NCBI GenBank assembly: GCA_943323705.2 | Contig: CALPIT020000104.1 | Location: 1-8,575 of the forward strand | Length of the DNA: 8,575 bases | Direction of reading: 5' to 3' | DNA from: Streptomyces griseus | Lineage (GTDB): Bacteria > Bacteroidota > Bacteroidia > Chitinophagales > Chitinophagaceae | Shown here: in pieces, positions 6,837 through 8,575 of the stretch | Numbering within the stretch: the first letter of the stretch is position 1 | How the letters are laid out: every line of letters starts with the position of its first letter | Translations under genes and position numbers: made by a program | The notes under the pieces: generated by a model | What the model saw: only the letters and a program-made list of their open reading frames with translations | Told to the model about the DNA's origin: nothing | Database searches by the model: none

Positions 6837-7154
6837 ATGGCATTCGAATTTACAGACGCAAACTTCAAAGCAGAAGTATTAGATTCAGATAAATTATCTG
6901 TAATAGATTTTTGGGCAGAATGGTGTGGCCCTTGCAGAGCTATCGGACCCGTTATCGAAGAATTAGCTAAAGAATATGATGGAAAAGTTAAAATCGGGAA
7001 AGTGAACGTAGATCACAATCCACAAGTTTCAATGGATTATGGCATTACCAGTATTCCTGCTATTTTATTCGTTAAAAACGGAGAAGTAGTTGATAAATTA
7101 GTTGGTGCTCAACCTAAAGCCAATTTCGTAAAGAAAATTGAAGCTCATAAATAG
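6837..7154 (+). CDS. trxA: Thioredoxin
   Basis: This 105-residue cytoplasmic thioredoxin is a general disulfide reductase that gives electrons to enzymes such as ribonucleotide reductase and peroxiredoxins and is recharged by thioredoxin reductase. The active site W-C-G-P-C has C30 and C33, and the cis-proline is P74 in T-S-I-P. A buried aspartate is seen in V-I-D-F-W (D24). The length and a single Trx fold with no signal peptide or added domain fit the classical type. The ATG at 6837 gives the usual short amino terminus. It lies 129 bp after dnaE, an order also seen in other Bacteroidota, but has its own promoter. It converges on lepA across a terminator. Confidence 0.95.
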   Translation: MAFEFTDANFKAEVLDSDKLSVIDFWAEWCGPCRAIGPVIEELAKEYDGKVKIGKVNVDHNPQVSMDYGITSIPAILFVKNGEVVDKLVGAQPKANFVKKIEAHK

Positions 7155-7178
7155 TTTTCTGTAATTCCCCCAAAGAAA

Positions 7179-7260
7179 AAGGCTGATTAGCGACGGTTTC
7201 TAGCGACGGTTTATAACCGGTGCGAAAAACTCAGCGTTAATCAGCTTTCTAATTTTTTAT
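7179..7260. terminator. Bidirectional terminator between trxA and lepA
   Basis: GCTGATTAGCG (7182-7192) pairs with CGTTAATCAGC (7235-7245) over 11 bp with one G-T wobble, extendable to 7179-7248. On the + strand it is followed by TTTCTAATTTTTTATTT. On the minus strand it is followed by TTTTTCTTTG. It can thus end both trxA and lepA transcripts, which face each other. The 42-nt loop is unusually long and contains its own repeat and hairpin (CGGTT-TAT-AACCG, 7207-7219). Confidence 0.65.
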
Positions 7261-7293
7261 TTCTATCGCAGGTTTCCAACTGTTGCGAAAAGT
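7188..7293. repeat. Degenerate hairpin repeats (GCGACGGTTT family)
   Basis: TAGCGACGGTTT occurs twice at a 13-bp period (7188-7199 and 7201-7212). In addition, the 30 nt at 7201-7230 align without gaps to 7264-7293 with 21 identities. Both have the form GCG..GGTTT-nn-AAC..GTGCG/TTGCG followed by AAAA. Each copy can fold on itself: 7207-7219, and TCGCA 7266-7270 with TGCGA 7284-7288. This suggests two members of one short palindromic repeat family between convergent genes. Confidence 0.6.
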
Positions 7294-7307
7294 TAGAGTG
7301 TGTTTTT

Positions 7308-8575
7308 TTAATCATCCAACTTCAACACTGCCAAAAATGCCTCTTGTGGTATTTCCACATTTCCTATCTGGCGCATGCGCTTTTGACCTTCTTTTTGTTT
7401 TTCAAGTAGTTTTCGTTTACGGCTGATATCACCACCATAACATTTTGCGGTAACATCTTTACGCATCGCACTGATATTTTCACGGGCGATCACTTTGGCG
7501 CCAATAGCGGCTTGTATCGCAATCTGGAATTGTTGACGAGTTAAAAGTTCTTTTAGTTTCTCACAAAGCTTTCTTCCAAATTCATGCGATCGACTTCTGT
7601 GAATTAAAGCACTCAAAGCATCTACTTTTTCGCCATTTAACAAGATATCCATTCTTACGATATCACTGTCTCTGAATCCGATTGGCGAATAATCAAAAGA
7701 AGCGTAACCTCTGGTTTGAGATTTTAGTTTATCATAAAAATCAAATACAATTTCAGTTAACGGCATTTCAAAAGTCAATTCCACTCTTGAAGGTGTGAGA
7801 TAACCTTGATGTATCAAATTACCACGTTTGCCTATACACAGCGTCATGATGTTGCCGATATAATCTGGTTTGGTGATAATCTGTGCTCTAATAAATGGTT
7901 CTTCAATCCTGTCAGTTCTAGTTGGATCTGGTAAAGTGGCTGGATTGTGAACATCAATTTTTTCACCTTTATTGGTATAAGCAATAAAGCTTACGTTTGG
8001 AACGGTGGTGATTACTGTTTGATTGAATTCTCTTTCAAGACGCTCCTGAATGATTTCCATATGTAACAATCCAAGGAATCCACAACGAAAACCAAAGCCC
8101 AATGCCTGAGAGGTTTCCAATTCAAATGTAAGAGAAGCATCATTTAATTGAAGCTTTTCCATGCAGTCTCTTAATTCCTCAAATTTGTCAGTATCTACAG
8201 GGAAAATTCCAGCAAATACCATTGGCTTTACATCCTCAAAACCATCAATTCTTTCATGAGTAGGATTGGCAACTGTAGTAAGCGTATCTCCTACTTTTAC
8301 TTCCTTGGCATTTTTTATACCTGTAATGATATATCCCACATCCCCACAATGAACACTGTCTTTTTTCTCCATTCCCAATTTTAGGATACCCACTTCATCC
8401 GCTTCATAAGTCATATCGGTACTGAAAAACTTAACCTTATCTCCTTTTTTAATAGTTCCGTTGAAAATTCTATAGTAAATGATAATTCCTCTGAAACTAT
8501 TGAAAACACTATCAAATATCAATGCCTGTAATGGTGCATTAGGATCGCCTTGAGGTGCAGGAATTCTTTCGCAAA
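7308..8575 (-). CDS. lepA: Elongation factor 4 (LepA), partial, carboxy-terminal 421 residues
   Basis: LepA/EF4 is a ribosome-binding translational GTPase, related to EF-G, tied to 30S subunit biogenesis and translation under stress. The stop is TAA at 7308-7310. The frame stays open to the right edge, so the start and the amino-terminal GTPase domain (roughly 175 residues by comparison with the usual 600) lie outside the window. The first visible residues, E-R-I-P-A-P-Q-G-D-P-N-A-P-L-Q-A-L, are the family's link from the G domain to domain II. Next come G-F-R-C-G-F-L-G-L-L-H-M-E of the EF-G domain III-like region and the domain V-like part. The LepA-specific carboxy-terminal domain follows, with I-H-R-S-R-S, K-V-I-A-R-E-N-I-S-A-M-R-K-D-V-T-A-K-C-Y-G and, near the end, G-N-V-E-I-P-Q-E-A-F. 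That last domain separates it from EF-G and typeA/BipA. No damage is seen. Confidence 0.95.
   Translation of the reverse strand, partial: CERIPAPQGDPNAPLQALIFDSVFNSFRGIIIYYRIFNGTIKKGDKVKFFSTDMTYEADEVGILKLGMEKKDSVHCGDVGYIITGIKNAKEVKVGDTLTTVANPTHERIDGFEDVKPMVFAGIFPVDTDKFEELRDCMEKLQLNDASLTFELETSQALGFGFRCGFLGLLHMEIIQERLEREFNQTVITTVPNVSFIAYTNKGEKIDVHNPATLPDPTRTDRIEEPFIRAQIITKPDYIGNIMTLCIGKRGNLIHQGYLTPSRVELTFEMPLTEIVFDFYDKLKSQTRGYASFDYSPIGFRDSDIVRMDILLNGEKVDALSALIHRSRSHEFGRKLCEKLKELLTRQQFQIAIQAAIGAKVIARENISAMRKDVTAKCYGGDISRKRKLLEKQKEGQKRMRQIGNVEIPQEAFLAVLKLDD

Overview
The window looks like a chromosomal segment of a member of the Bacteroidota. It is AT-rich, the signal peptides end in the A-Q style common in that phylum, there are no clear Shine-Dalgarno sequences, and a TTTG-N21-TAnnTTTG promoter precedes the thioredoxin gene. 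The order dnaE then thioredoxin is also familiar from Bacteroidota. The class or family cannot be fixed from this window. TAA, TAG and TGA all end genes here, so the standard code applies.

Layout. Positions 1-469 hold no convincing gene but are packed with nested repeats: a 9-bp tandem array at the left edge, two copies of a 45-bp terminator-like hairpin with a T8 tail, four copies of a 26-bp unit (one split cleanly by a 20-bp GC-rich palindrome), and two strong hairpins. Next is a secreted M1-family metallopeptidase (470-2116, +). It converges on a secreted NlpC/P60 cell-wall hydrolase (2113-2832, -), and their stop codons overlap. A 257-bp divergent intergenic region leads to the replicative DNA polymerase III alpha subunit, dnaE (3090-6707, +). 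This gene is intact in frame except for one internal TAA at codon 611, just after the third catalytic aspartate. Thioredoxin follows (6837-7154, +) with its own promoter. It converges on lepA/EF4 (7308 to beyond the right edge, -) across a bidirectional terminator that contains a small family of hairpin repeats.

Function. The gene content is mostly housekeeping: replication (DnaE), redox balance (thioredoxin), translation (LepA) and two exported hydrolases acting on peptides or peptidoglycan. I see no defence system, prophage, CRISPR array or transposase. The observations most worth checking are the in-frame stop splitting an otherwise well-preserved dnaE, and the repeat architecture at 1-380 and 7179-7293.
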